A stretch of DNA of 64,000 nt, taken from the NCBI GenBank assembly GCA_965205055.1, contig OZ242030.1, forward strand, positions 3,410,001 to 3,474,000, written 5' to 3'. Under the pieces are notes generated by a model that saw nothing but the letters and a program-made list of their open reading frames with translations, searched no databases and was not told the origin of the DNA. A program made the translations under genes and the position numbers. This DNA comes from CBDBBY01 sp965205055. GTDB taxonomy: Bacteria > Pseudomonadota > Alphaproteobacteria > Rhodobacterales > Rhodobacteraceae. Shown here piece after piece: positions 9,564-18,911 of the stretch. Position 1 is the first letter of the stretch, and each line of letters starts with the position of its first letter.

Positions 9564-10297
9564 ATGTCTTCACGCTTGGAAAGCTGGAAGTGCCTTATGA
9601 TTTGAGGCGCAGCGAAACAGCTTCACGCCTCCATTTGGAAATGACATTGGACGGCATGCTTGTCACTGCGCCCGAGGCTGTTGATCTGGCCAAGATTGAA
9701 AAGACGCTGCATTCCAAGCGTCGCTGGATCGTGGAGAACCATGTCAAACTTCGCGAAAAATACAATCAGATGCACAAGATCGCAAGGTTCCAAACGGGAG
9801 CGAAGGTTCCCTATTGGGGCCGTTTGGCACGACTTACCGTCAATGAAAATGTCACGCCTTCAGTCGAATATTTGAACGGCATATCCATAGGCTTGCCGGC
9901 AATGTGCAGCTTTGAGACGCGCGACGAAGCGGCTGAGCGGCTGTTGCGAGAATGGTTGCGTGTTCGTCTTCAAGAAGAAGCTCGCAAGCATTGCAGAAAA
10001 TTCTCGCACGGACTTGGCGTTCAAATGCCTACAATTCGTATAACGACACTCAAGTCGCGCTGGGGCAGCTGCGGAGAAAGCGGTGTCGTTTCTCTTAACT
10101 GGCACTTGGTCTTTGGACCCAAGCGGGTGCTTGCGTACGTCATTGCTCACGAACTGACGCATTTGGTCGTGCGAAATCACGGGGAAGATTTCTGGCGAAA
10201 ATTGAGGTCTGTGATTGGCGACTGCCAACATGAGCACGATTGGCTCATGAGGAATGAGCACCTGCTAGGCTACCGGCGTATCCCGGTTCAGCAATGA
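9560..10297 (+). CDS. YgjP/DUF45-type M48-like metallopeptidase
   Basis: This 245-residue protein has the zinc-protease motif HELTHLVVRNHGEDFW near residue 195, preceded by a KSRWGSCGESG loop typical of the YgjP (DUF45) family. A beta-rich N-terminal domain of ~100 residues comes first. YgjP-like genes often close type I restriction operons, and here the ATG overlaps the hsdR stop by 4 nt, so co-translation is likely. The role is not established. Turnover of unassembled HsdR or control of restriction activity is a reasonable inference from position only. Confidence 0.88.
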   Translation: MNVFTLGKLEVPYDLRRSETASRLHLEMTLDGMLVTAPEAVDLAKIEKTLHSKRRWIVENHVKLREKYNQMHKIARFQTGAKVPYWGRLARLTVNENVTPSVEYLNGISIGLPAMCSFETRDEAAERLLREWLRVRLQEEARKHCRKFSHGLGVQMPTIRITTLKSRWGSCGESGVVSLNWHLVFGPKRVLAYVIAHELTHLVVRNHGEDFWRKLRSVIGDCQHEHDWLMRNEHLLGYRRIPVQQ

Positions 10298-10537
10298 AAG
10301 GTGTCAGAGGCAACGTGAATGAACATTTTGCCAATGGGCATGCAAATATTACCTCTCTTCCTATTGACGTACAAAAAAGACCATCTTCCTGAATTCGACA
10401 GTTTGACTTGATCTATTGGACCGTTCCGGCTTGGCTGCGCCTTGCATGCAAGGGATACAAGCCGCATGGCCGAGACAGCTCGCTGGTTCTGTTCGCGAGA
10501 GCCCGCTCCGCGAGGATGCGCCGAAACTGCTTCAAGA

Positions 10538-13500
10538 CTAGCCCAAACCTGAATGCACTCTTCTTACCAGCGGCCGTTCGCGAACCGCTCCTAATTGGAA
10601 GTCGTCTTTGTATAGAGGGCCTCGAAAAGGGGATTCAGCGGCCACTGAGTGCGCTAAAACATAGCCTGCAGCATCAAGCCAATGAATTGTCTCGTTCGAG
10701 ATGACGGGAACAACCGAGTATTGGTCACGAATTCCGTCCGTGCCATCAAGCGCGGCACTCATTGATCCCATACGTGCTCTGGGTTCAGCGGCTTGCCGGT
10801 GAAGTCGCCGCCACTCTAGGAACAATTGCGGGTCAATTCGGTCATCCGAGGCGATTTCTTCTCTTCTATCAAAAAGCCATTCGTCGAATTGTTCTCTGAG
10901 TGCCTGTCCTTCATTCCGCGTTCCGGCAAGTCCTTCTGCGAGAGCGAATGCAACGAATGGATCGAGCGTTCCCCAGCGCAGGAGTTCCCGAGCCCAAAAG
11001 CCAAACCACGGCAAACCCGTAGTTTCACGCCACACATCCAATGATGGAACGTTTAGCGCCCCATCTACTCCATCCGACCATGCGTGAGCGACAACGGCAC
11101 CCAAACATACGCCAAGACGAAATTCGAGATTGTCACTGACGAACCGTTGCCATGTACGCAAGTCGCTGGGGTCAGGCACAGGATGATTAGGCGCGCGCAT
11201 CCACCAACTCAGCACGTCTCGCCAATTTTCCAGAAGTGTCTGGTCCGCACGAGTCGACCGCACACTAAACCCAAAACCTCGATCATTAGCGACAAGCGTC
11301 CCGAGCTGAACAAATCGCTCCAAACGGACGGCATCTTCTGCATCACCATAATCATCCGCTTGACGAAGGAACGTCAACAACCTCTGTAGGACGGTATCTT
11401 CAAATCGTGTCCCGACGTAAGGCGTAAAGCCGGATTGGTATCGTCGACTTCGAACTTCGCGGTCGGGGTAAATGCTTTGGAGAATAGCCTGACCCCGTCG
11501 GATGAACGCTTGTTCCATCCAAGCTTCCTGCGCCGCCGCGACGGCTGAAAAAGTTCGACGCCAGATTGCAGACAAGGCAACTTCGGCGTTAGCACCTTCG
11601 AGTTCTGCATCATCTAATCGTTGGAGTTCCTCAAGAGCGCTGAGAAGGACTCCGTCCAATTCATCAACACTGTCAGCCAACCGAGCCAATTCGTTCTTGG
11701 AGGCCTGCCCAGCGTCGGCACTAATTTCTGGTGGGTTTGCTGCCTCAAGCCAATTTAAGAATTCCCCACTCTCTACATTAAGGAGCTGACGAGCCCGATT
11801 TGCAATGCCGTCCAGCAACAATGCGAGAGGGCTATCGATATCACGCTGTTCATGTTCTTCTGCCAACAAGGACTGCCTGAGATATCGCCAGTTAGTATTC
11901 ATATTCTTGATTTGCCGTCGTTGGTCTCGAAGTTTCCCGGGAGCAGTAGTTGATGGCTCCGTTGGGATAGGAACCAAAGTGATCCCTTCAAGCCCATTTC
12001 CTGCACCTGGTCGTCCAGCCCGGCCAGCAAGATTACGAAATTCGGCAGTAGACATATTATGTACCTGTCGCTCGTTGACTGGATCGAAGGATCTTCGCAT
12101 TAAAGATGGGACAAAAATAATGTCGAACGGCAGATTGACGCCGTCAGTCAATGTCGAAGTTGCCAATGTCACTGGGCAAATGCCCCGTTCGATGAGATCA
12201 ATCATCAAACGACGAACGCGTTGCGGCATCTGTCCGTGGTTGCAAGCAATCCCACGGTCGAGCAATGCAACCTCGTAAGATTCCGTGCCACAATAGTCTA
12301 TGCAGGCCGCACGGACTTTCTCAAAACCTTCGTCCCGATTTATATCAAAGCGTGGTGCATCGGACCAGGAAGCGTGCGATAAGGCTTCCTTGTACCACTG
12401 CATCGTTCGTTCTGGTTGTTGCGCGATTGAGATGAGAATACGGCGGCCACCAGCTGCGAGATGCAGGGCTGTCCAAAGGACATCAAGCTGATTGAAGCGG
12501 TTGATGCTATTGCGCATTACCGCCGGCAACCGCGGCATTGGTGGCGTGCGAAGGTTAATGTATACAGGCTCATCGCGGCCACGAACAAAGAGTGGACGAC
12601 CATCACGTATTTCTAGTAGCATTCTGCCCGCTCTGCTGGGTGTGGTTTCGAAAGAGCCGACAATCTGGCGGGTACTTCTATAGTTCGACCCTACTGGCGT
12701 TGCTTCGTCTCTGCCCTCAATCCAACGCGCAACTGAAGGTGCGGCACCACCTGCGACTGCAGTCAAGGCAACGCGCGCCAAGTTCGGGGTGCGAGCCAGC
12801 AACTTGGAAACAAACGCTTCAAGGCGTAATGACCGAGATGAATGCTCTGCAAAATCGTCTTGTGTTCGCTCAGTGTTTTCAGGGACGACCTGATGAGCTT
12901 CGTCAACTATCAAAAGTCGCAAGCGACTTAGTAGAATTGGTCCAAGATAACGCATTAATGCATCAGCCTTTTCAACCGTCGCAATCAGTACTGTGGGCTG
13001 GTCAGCATCCAACCAGTAGTCTGTGACGCCCCAATCAGTGCCGCCATAAAGCCCTGTTACAATCACATCATTTGACAGTTCGCTCGAAAGCTTGGATTCG
13101 ACTTCACTCGCCAATGCCCGTGATGGCACGAGGTAGAGGGCAAGCGGGTCGTCCGTTTCAGTTCTAAGCAAGAGTTCTTTCACCAGTGCCAGATTTGCAA
13201 CTAGAGTTTTGCCTGATCCAGTCGGCGTACATAGAGCGAAGGACTCCTCGGTCTGAAGACGAGCAAGCCCTTCTCGTTGGGAAGTCCACAGAATGCCCCG
13301 GCCTCGGCTGAACTGGCCGCGAGCGAATGCCTCCAATCGAGAGGATCTCTCGGGATTCATCTCGCCGAGCGACCGTAGGGATCGATAAATATTGGACTCA
13401 CTGAAGGCTTTCGCGACTTGGTAAAGCAGAGTCATTAAGAGAGAAATTTCGTCATTGCAGGTACGGCTGGCAAATTGCTCAATACCTGCAAGCTTTCTCA

Positions 13501-14146
13501 TGGCCAGCCCAAAGCGATTATCGTCTCCTCGGCGAATTGTGTCGGCGAGTAGTCCCAAGACCCGTACGAGTTCGACCGTTGCGAACCATTCTAATTTGTC
13601 ATCCTCTTCCTCAAGGAGAATGCGCCTTGGTGCATCTCGGTCTGTGAGTTCTGAATGTTCCCGCCAAAAACTTGAAACGGCCTGGATGACGCTATCAAAG
13701 TCAGCTCGGAGGAAATGTGCATAAAGAATCTCGCCTGGACGCTCTCGCTCAACTTGGGCTAAAAGTGCGGAAGCCATCGCTGGGCTTTCACCCAATTGAT
13801 AGGCGGCAGCGGCTAGCAACTCCAAGGGGACAGAAGTTGATAATTCGCCCCTTGCTCGGGCAAGCCACTCCAAGAGTTCGGCTGCTCGTTTGTAACAAAG
13901 CCGAGCACTCTCCGAGTTGCCGCCCTCGGTGGCACCCAAAATTGACGCTGCGTTCAGGAGCCGCCGCGCGTCTTCGTATTGATCTCGCGAGTTGTCCTCA
14001 CTCCAACTAATCGGCGGTACGTTCCAGCCAATTTGTACGCCGCGAACAAACGCGCGAGCCTGCAAAGGCGTAAGCCTATTCTCGGACGCAATCTGGCGAC
14101 GGAGCTCTTCAGAAATCTCGATTCGCTCTGGGTCAAGTTCAGGCAT
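10538..14146 (-). CDS. Ski2-like SF2 helicase, Hachiman HamB-like
   Basis: This is a 1202-residue DEAD/DEAH helicase with an N-terminal helical region. Its core motifs are: motif I (CTPTGSGKT, residues ~304-312), Ia (YLVPSRALASEV), II (LLIVDEAHQV), III (RVALTA) and the C-terminal RecA motifs (ATSTLTDGVNLPF; FRNLAGRAGRPG). The QxxGRxGR-like motif and the large helical C-terminus are Ski2-like. It overlaps the upstream DUF1837/HamA-like gene by 8 nt. A nuclease/Ski2-helicase pair of these sizes is the arrangement of Hachiman, in which HamB senses DNA and releases HamA nuclease activity. The assignment rests on architecture and gene order, not on a profile search. An uncharacterised helicase-nuclease system is the alternative. 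Confidence 0.72.
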   Translation of the reverse strand: MPELDPERIEISEELRRQIASENRLTPLQARAFVRGVQIGWNVPPISWSEDNSRDQYEDARRLLNAASILGATEGGNSESARLCYKRAAELLEWLARARGELSTSVPLELLAAAAYQLGESPAMASALLAQVERERPGEILYAHFLRADFDSVIQAVSSFWREHSELTDRDAPRRILLEEEDDKLEWFATVELVRVLGLLADTIRRGDDNRFGLAMRKLAGIEQFASRTCNDEISLLMTLLYQVAKAFSESNIYRSLRSLGEMNPERSSRLEAFARGQFSRGRGILWTSQREGLARLQTEESFALCTPTGSGKTLVANLALVKELLLRTETDDPLALYLVPSRALASEVESKLSSELSNDVIVTGLYGGTDWGVTDYWLDADQPTVLIATVEKADALMRYLGPILLSRLRLLIVDEAHQVVPENTERTQDDFAEHSSRSLRLEAFVSKLLARTPNLARVALTAVAGGAAPSVARWIEGRDEATPVGSNYRSTRQIVGSFETTPSRAGRMLLEIRDGRPLFVRGRDEPVYINLRTPPMPRLPAVMRNSINRFNQLDVLWTALHLAAGGRRILISIAQQPERTMQWYKEALSHASWSDAPRFDINRDEGFEKVRAACIDYCGTESYEVALLDRGIACNHGQMPQRVRRLMIDLIERGICPVTLATSTLTDGVNLPFDIIFVPSLMRRSFDPVNERQVHNMSTAEFRNLAGRAGRPGAGNGLEGITLVPIPTEPSTTAPGKLRDQRRQIKNMNTNWRYLRQSLLAEEHEQRDIDSPLALLLDGIANRARQLLNVESGEFLNWLEAANPPEISADAGQASKNELARLADSVDELDGVLLSALEELQRLDDAELEGANAEVALSAIWRRTFSAVAAAQEAWMEQAFIRRGQAILQSIYPDREVRSRRYQSGFTPYVGTRFEDTVLQRLLTFLRQADDYGDAEDAVRLERFVQLGTLVANDRGFGFSVRSTRADQTLLENWRDVLSWWMRAPNHPVPDPSDLRTWQRFVSDNLEFRLGVCLGAVVAHAWSDGVDGALNVPSLDVWRETTGLPWFGFWARELLRWGTLDPFVAFALAEGLAGTRNEGQALREQFDEWLFDRREEIASDDRIDPQLFLEWRRLHRQAAEPRARMGSMSAALDGTDGIRDQYSVVPVISNETIHWLDAAGYVLAHSVAAESPFRGPLYKDDFQLGAVRERPLVRRVHSGLG

Positions 14147-15098
14147 TTTCGCCTCCTTCCCAGAGATTGTCGTAAATCATGTCGATTAGCTTTTCACCAC
14201 CCTTAAAGATGACTTCCACAATTTGAAGATCGTTGCCAGCAGTGTACTCCTCGGGCAGTTTTTCGAAAGGAAGTAGGCGTTCTCCTTCTTCACGGTTGGC
14301 ACGGGCGTTACCTGCTATGACAATGAGATCGGTTTTGGGAATGACCTCAGGGTTGCGGACTACCAAAGCATGCTCAAGAGAGAGAATAGTGCGATCATAG
14401 CCAATGGGGTCGTGCTCTTGAAGCAATCGCTGAAGCTGCCTCACACCGCTAGGAGTGGCAGGTTCCTTGTTGATTTTGCTCCATACGCCTTTTCCAGAAC
14501 GGGCACGGCCTCCTTCATCATCATTTACCCACTCCCCAAGCATGAGCGTAGTTACCCGACTCGGGGTAAGTATTTTTCGCCACTTTGCTTCACCGGATAT
14601 TATTCTGATAACCTGTCCATCATCGTCTAAGCATAGGCCGATAAAATCTGATCCCAGTCGGCCAATGGTCTGCCGAACCTGCGGATCACCACGAACCAGT
14701 GTGAATAGGCAGTTAAAAGCATCTTCATGATATCGAAAAAGAAAAATTGGGACATGCCAGTTGTGTTGACCTACATACGTGTAGGTTTCGGTTAGAAGTC
14801 CTGACAGCACCTCGCCAAACATACCGCGACGTGTAATTGTGGGAAGTGAGCCCGGGTAGGTAATCAATGATCCGTCTTCTGCTGCATCTGGGTGCAAATC
14901 AATACCAATGTCTGAATGGAAGAAATTGCGAGCATCAAGATGGGCGGATTCAAAATATGGAAGTAATGATGCGGCTAGTGCCCCGTCATCTGCTGCTTGC
15001 TGCACGAGAAGCGTATGGCCAAAGCCGTCATAAATTAACGCGTTTTCTTCAAAACGTTCTTCAAGTTCGTCTTGGGGAGGCGGGCACGTATGCAGCAT
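14139..15098 (-). CDS. Hachiman HamA-like nuclease (DUF1837-type)
   Basis: This 319-residue protein is encoded directly before the Ski2-like helicase with an 8-nt overlap. Visible features are a conserved central block (RGMFGEVLSGLLTET, then HWHVPIFLFRYHED near residues 125-165) and a GEAKW motif near 205. The latter resembles the E-x-K arm of a PD-(D/E)xK nuclease. HamA nucleases of Hachiman degrade DNA indiscriminately once activated. The ATG at 15098 has an AAGGA-like site about 12 nt upstream. Only ~75 bp separate it from the Argonaute gene ahead of it on the same strand, so the two systems may share a transcript. Confidence 0.66.
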   Translation of the reverse strand: MLHTCPPPQDELEERFEENALIYDGFGHTLLVQQAADDGALAASLLPYFESAHLDARNFFHSDIGIDLHPDAAEDGSLITYPGSLPTITRRGMFGEVLSGLLTETYTYVGQHNWHVPIFLFRYHEDAFNCLFTLVRGDPQVRQTIGRLGSDFIGLCLDDDGQVIRIISGEAKWRKILTPSRVTTLMLGEWVNDDEGGRARSGKGVWSKINKEPATPSGVRQLQRLLQEHDPIGYDRTILSLEHALVVRNPEVIPKTDLIVIAGNARANREEGERLLPFEKLPEEYTAGNDLQIVEVIFKGGEKLIDMIYDNLWEGGENA

Positions 15099-15172
15099 TT
15101 TCTACCGTCCTTAGAATCTAGTTGAAGAGTTAAAATTGATTAAAGTGGAACTCATGGAATGCACTTTTTGGG

Positions 15173-16585
15173 TCACATAAAACAACGAAAGTCATAGACT
15201 GTGTCCACCATGTCTTGATTCTGCTGAATGATGTCAGCAAAGGCTTTAGAGTAAACGAGTGTGACCGGCAATTTTTTGTACAGAGTATTGTTGTTCCAGT
15301 CCATCTTGGTGAGTCCGAGTATGCCAGAACAGGTTTCGTGCCATCCGCCGGTCCCAGTGTAGCGGCGCACCAACACCGGGGAGGGTGTCGGCTTCAAAGC
15401 CCCTTCTTTATAGACATCTTGCCTCGGATTCTGGACGTGAACGCCAGTGACACTGCCTTGGGTCCAGAGCAGTGCCTCATTGCGTTCAATCGGGATATAT
15501 GTACCTCGCATAACCGGATAATTGTCGGCTTGGGGTTGTTTCTGGCTATCAAACCGGACGCCTTTCCAATTAGCACCCTTCACAATTTGGACAAGCTCAA
15601 CTTCGGTTCCGTCCCGAAATGCATCAAGCGCCCCCAGAATCTCTTTATTCTGAAACGGCGTATTTTTGTGAACAGTGATTTTTCTGGGAACTCGGCCGAA
15701 GTGGCCAGTCTGATAAATTTCCAAGCTTCGCGACAGAACTGATTGCATCTCGGAACGTGACAGATATGGGTTCTTTTTGTTGTCTTGGGTAAACTCTCGG
15801 GTATCGTATGCAACGAACTGAAAGCCCGTGCCGTCCGGGTCGAATACCTGACTGCAGCAAGTCGTGTAGAGATTGCCGCTTTTGTCGGTTTTCATGGCGT
15901 AGCTGATACCGATAAAGGTTTCATCTTTGCTCAATTCGGTAAGTTTCCAAGGCACACCACCGGCCTTCGAGTAGACCGCGACACTCATACCCCACATGAC
16001 GTTCGCACGGCAGCGCCGCGCAAAGCTTTTTTCACGCAAGATCTGGATTGGTATGTTTGACGGTGCACAGTAGGCTTTGAGGTAATCGTGAAAATTGAAG
16101 TTTTCACCCTCGAAACACGCGGCCCAACTTTGCGGCAAATATACGAGGGCAATATCAAAGCTACTCCGAACACTTCGAAGTCGTGCGATACATTGAAACA
16201 ACCCTCTTGCGAGATACGCTTTCTGGCCGGCCTGCGCAAACCGATCCAGTTCATCCGGAAAGAAGATGACAAGGTCATCGTCTTGATCCATGATCGGTAT
16301 TCGAAACAGAGCTTCAAATCCGGGGTATTCGGGATAGTAGTTTGGGGCCTCGCGAACCCGAGCGGAACCTTTCAGCTCGCGAACCACCTGTGTGAGCTTA
16401 CCCAAATTGGACCGGGGTGCGACAAGAGCAATGCGAAGCTGTGTAGGCGCACCAAATTTCAGACCGTAAGGCCCATGCTCAATCAGTCCTCTCAATGGAT
16501 GCGTGTCAGTTCGGCCGTCGGCGAACACTAGTTCGGGTTCCGGCAAGGTCGTATATCCGCTTATCTCCGCCACACCCTTCGTCAT
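15173..16585 (-). CDS. Short prokaryotic Argonaute (MID-PIWI), second copy
   Basis: This is a 470-residue short pAgo, clearly diverged from the copy at 2310. The hallmark segment is VYSKAGGVPWKL (near residue 208), followed by TFIGISYAM. The MID region contains FDIALVYLP. The protein ends in an aromatic tail (TVYDFRCFM), as short pAgos do. No convincing intact DEDX catalytic set was seen, as expected for this clade. The start overlaps the SIR2-APAZ stop by 4 nt (ATGA). The pair matches SPARSA layout: guide-directed target recognition by pAgo switches on NAD(P)+ hydrolysis by the partner and kills or arrests the infected cell. Confidence 0.9.
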   Translation of the reverse strand: MTKGVAEISGYTTLPEPELVFADGRTDTHPLRGLIEHGPYGLKFGAPTQLRIALVAPRSNLGKLTQVVRELKGSARVREAPNYYPEYPGFEALFRIPIMDQDDDLVIFFPDELDRFAQAGQKAYLARGLFQCIARLRSVRSSFDIALVYLPQSWAACFEGENFNFHDYLKAYCAPSNIPIQILREKSFARRCRANVMWGMSVAVYSKAGGVPWKLTELSKDETFIGISYAMKTDKSGNLYTTCCSQVFDPDGTGFQFVAYDTREFTQDNKKNPYLSRSEMQSVLSRSLEIYQTGHFGRVPRKITVHKNTPFQNKEILGALDAFRDGTEVELVQIVKGANWKGVRFDSQKQPQADNYPVMRGTYIPIERNEALLWTQGSVTGVHVQNPRQDVYKEGALKPTPSPVLVRRYTGTGGWHETCSGILGLTKMDWNNNTLYKKLPVTLVYSKAFADIIQQNQDMVDTVYDFRCFM

Positions 16586-18348
16586 GCAATCAACCTCCGG
16601 GAAAAGGCAGTACGGCTGCCAATCCGAAATCTGGGATTCTCGGCGTCGCTACCATCAGGGAACGGCCGCACCTCCTTCTCTGAATAGCGTTCGTCTGTAC
16701 CAAAAATGATTTTGACCCACGCATTCAGAAGTGCGTTGTACTTTTTGTTCATGCGGTCGCGGCGCCTCTTGTCGAGAAAGTCGCGAGCGTCAGCCCGCGC
16801 GCGGGGCGGCCAAATCCATATGTCCGGGTCGATCAATAGCCAGAGTTGATCGCCCTTCTGGTCTACAGATATCCGCAGCGCCTCGGCCCACTCGACCTGT
16901 TCGGCCCGCGGTTTCTCGGGTGTCGGTTTCGTAAACATGCCCTGTACTTGACCCGATGTTTTGCCTACAGTCTGGAATAGCTGTTCAAGACAGCCGACAT
17001 CCTGGGAATATTTATCAACAATCAGAAAGACCGACCCGTGGCGGTGCCGAACGAGTAACGGGCGTTCGCGCGCCAGTGCATAACTTAACGCTTCTTCGAT
17101 GAAGCCTTTAAATTGCAGGTTCTCCGGCCTTCGCAAATCATCAGGCAACGTCCTAGTTTGAACAGATTCCACTGCCTCGCCGAATCCTTGTCGGGCGGTT
17201 TCCTCTTTACCCCAAAAGCATACGGTATCGGACTTGGTCAGAACCAATGATCGCTCGGATTCAATTGCAACTTTCCTGACTTCATCCCATTCAACTGGGC
17301 GTTTGAGGGTCAAAGAAAGACATACCTGAGGTTTGCTCAATATCGGCAACGCATTCAAGCGCAAGAGCGGAGGCTGTTGCCCGGGAGGCGGCAGAGGAAT
17401 GTTGACGTCGACAAGTGCAGACTTATGGACCTTCCTGTCCAGTTCGGACGGCTTTCCTTCAATGTTGCGCCACAATCGAAGCATGATTGAATCGAACGTT
17501 TCGATTTCCACAAGTTCGGCGGTCACGCCCTTCTCTCGTGCGGCCTCAAGCAAACCTGTTACAGACGGATTGGGGTTGCTCCCCTTGAGGGTCATCCAAT
17601 ATAGTCCGTGGGGAAAAGGATTTGATGTCTCAAGGACATCACCAAAAAGCGACATCACGCTTTCGTCTCGCCCACTATATCCAGCAACAATGAACCCGAA
17701 CCTGGTTGAGGCATTTACCAAACAGTCAGACAGTTCTTTATTTGGTTCTTTCAGATCAGCACTTAGATTTTTGATCGAGTCGTACTGAAAGTCTCCGTGC
17801 AGTTTGCAGTACAGGGGATATTCCTCATTGTTCAGTGCATTGTTGGCCGCATGAGAACCCTCAAGGTGATACGGATTAAGCGATATGTCGCCGACCTCGG
17901 CCACCGCTTTTTCAACAACACTATCGAAATTAGTGGTAAAGACTACCCTACACATTCCCCCTGAAAGCAACGCGCCCAGAACGCGGTTTCCCACTGATAG
18001 AGCAACTTTCTCTTCAGACAAGATCCTTCGTAGATATTGACGTTGGCGCTCCCTGTCGTCGCCGAATATTTTTTCAAAATATGTCGTATACTCGTTTTCC
18101 GCCCAAAGATCCGGAAATCCTCGCGATTCCATAAAATTTTGAATGCGTACCTTTACAGCATCGATCTGTATATCTTGTCGAGTGATATCTTGATTTTCTT
18201 CACGGCAATAATATCGACGTTTTAGGTCCCAGATAATATCCGTAGCGGTGGGAAGTCCGGCACTCCTAGATGTTCCCGCCCCGAGAAACCAAGCAAAGTT
18301 CTTAGGTCGTTGGCAAAAAATATCGGTGAATGCAAATGGTGAGATCAA
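16582..18348 (-). CDS. SIR2-APAZ effector of short Argonaute (SPARSA-type)
   Basis: The SIR2 domain is complete: FLGAGTSRSAGLPT (NAD-binding loop), VVFTTNFD, CKLHGD (catalytic His region) and VAGYSGRDESVM. It is followed by an APAZ region (residues ~330-588) that contains a WIWPPRARADARDF segment. The frame extends to 18438, but that would run through the end of the upstream gene. A TTG at 18348 preceded by GAGAAAGG (about 7 nt) gives 588 residues and starts LISPFAFTDIF just before the Rossmann fold, so TTG is preferred. SIR2-APAZ proteins of SPARSA are NADases activated by the Argonaute. The Argonaute follows with a 4-nt overlap. Confidence 0.88.
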   Translation of the reverse strand: MISPFAFTDIFCQRPKNFAWFLGAGTSRSAGLPTATDIIWDLKRRYYCREENQDITRQDIQIDAVKVRIQNFMESRGFPDLWAENEYTTYFEKIFGDDRERQRQYLRRILSEEKVALSVGNRVLGALLSGGMCRVVFTTNFDSVVEKAVAEVGDISLNPYHLEGSHAANNALNNEEYPLYCKLHGDFQYDSIKNLSADLKEPNKELSDCLVNASTRFGFIVAGYSGRDESVMSLFGDVLETSNPFPHGLYWMTLKGSNPNPSVTGLLEAAREKGVTAELVEIETFDSIMLRLWRNIEGKPSELDRKVHKSALVDVNIPLPPPGQQPPLLRLNALPILSKPQVCLSLTLKRPVEWDEVRKVAIESERSLVLTKSDTVCFWGKEETARQGFGEAVESVQTRTLPDDLRRPENLQFKGFIEEALSYALARERPLLVRHRHGSVFLIVDKYSQDVGCLEQLFQTVGKTSGQVQGMFTKPTPEKPRAEQVEWAEALRISVDQKGDQLWLLIDPDIWIWPPRARADARDFLDKRRRDRMNKKYNALLNAWVKIIFGTDERYSEKEVRPFPDGSDAENPRFRIGSRTAFSRRLIA

Positions 18349-18364
18349 AATATGATAACCTTTC

Positions 18365-18718
18365 TCAAGCTTTTCTGAGGGTTCGATTGAAGAAGTGCAG
18401 TTTTGCTTTGTCCCGAGCGCCTGCATCAGCGAGCACAATACTCTTTATCTTGTTGTCACGCTTTAACATACGGATTGTATCTTGAAAGAGTACATAGTGG
18501 TACGTCGCGTAATCAATATCCGGTGGGTTGTCGTGCAACGTCTCAGTCATATCCTCGTCCGCACTGTCTCCATTCATCTGCTTGAAGCGGATCGTGTCGG
18601 CTTCAGAAATGTCTGTCCAGTGATGGTCATTGAATGCTTGAACGATCTTGGGCAGTTGTTTCTTCTTGTCCTTGATATGCGGCTTGGTATCGAATTCGTC
18701 GATTGCCTTCAACGTCAC
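18365..18718 (-). CDS. Hypothetical protein, first gene before SIR2-APAZ/pAgo
   Basis: This is an unrecognised 117-residue protein, hydrophilic and charged, with no signal peptide or membrane segment. The frame is open into the adjacent insertion sequence as far as an ATG at 18742, but those codons belong to the element. The last in-frame start outside it is GTG at 18718 (VTLKAIDEFD). If the insertion is removed in silico, this GTG overlaps the stop of the interrupted upstream frame as GTGA, supporting it as the native start. It ends 16 nt before the proposed TTG of the SIR2-APAZ gene, so it may be co-transcribed. Whether it belongs to the Argonaute system is unknown. Confidence 0.55.
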   Translation of the reverse strand: MTLKAIDEFDTKPHIKDKKKQLPKIVQAFNDHHWTDISEADTIRFKQMNGDSADEDMTETLHDNPPDIDYATYHYVLFQDTIRMLKRDNKIKSIVLADAGARDKAKLHFFNRTLRKA

Positions 18719-18720
18719 GT

Positions 18721-18729
18721 ACCGCCAGC
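18721..18729. repeat. Target-site duplication, left copy
   Basis: The 9-bp sequence accgccagc abuts the left inverted repeat of the ISKra4-like element and is repeated exactly at the right end. Confidence 0.9.
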
Positions 18730-18911
18730 GGGTGTGTCTCATGATTCTTGTAAGTCACTGTTGGACTCCTCGAGCCGCGTTGTCCAAGTTGCGTGTTTTG
18801 GAGGTTGCAATCGGGATCGCGGCCGTCCGGCATGGAGCGGTCCCGGGGCGGTTTTCGAAGATCCGCGAACGGCGGACGCCGCGCATCCGGGCTCGAGCGG
18901 AAGAGGCTGGC

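Noticed and set aside
10298..10537. tRNA or attachment site between the restriction operon and the Hachiman-like pair
   Set aside because: No cloverleaf or repeated attachment core could be found by eye.
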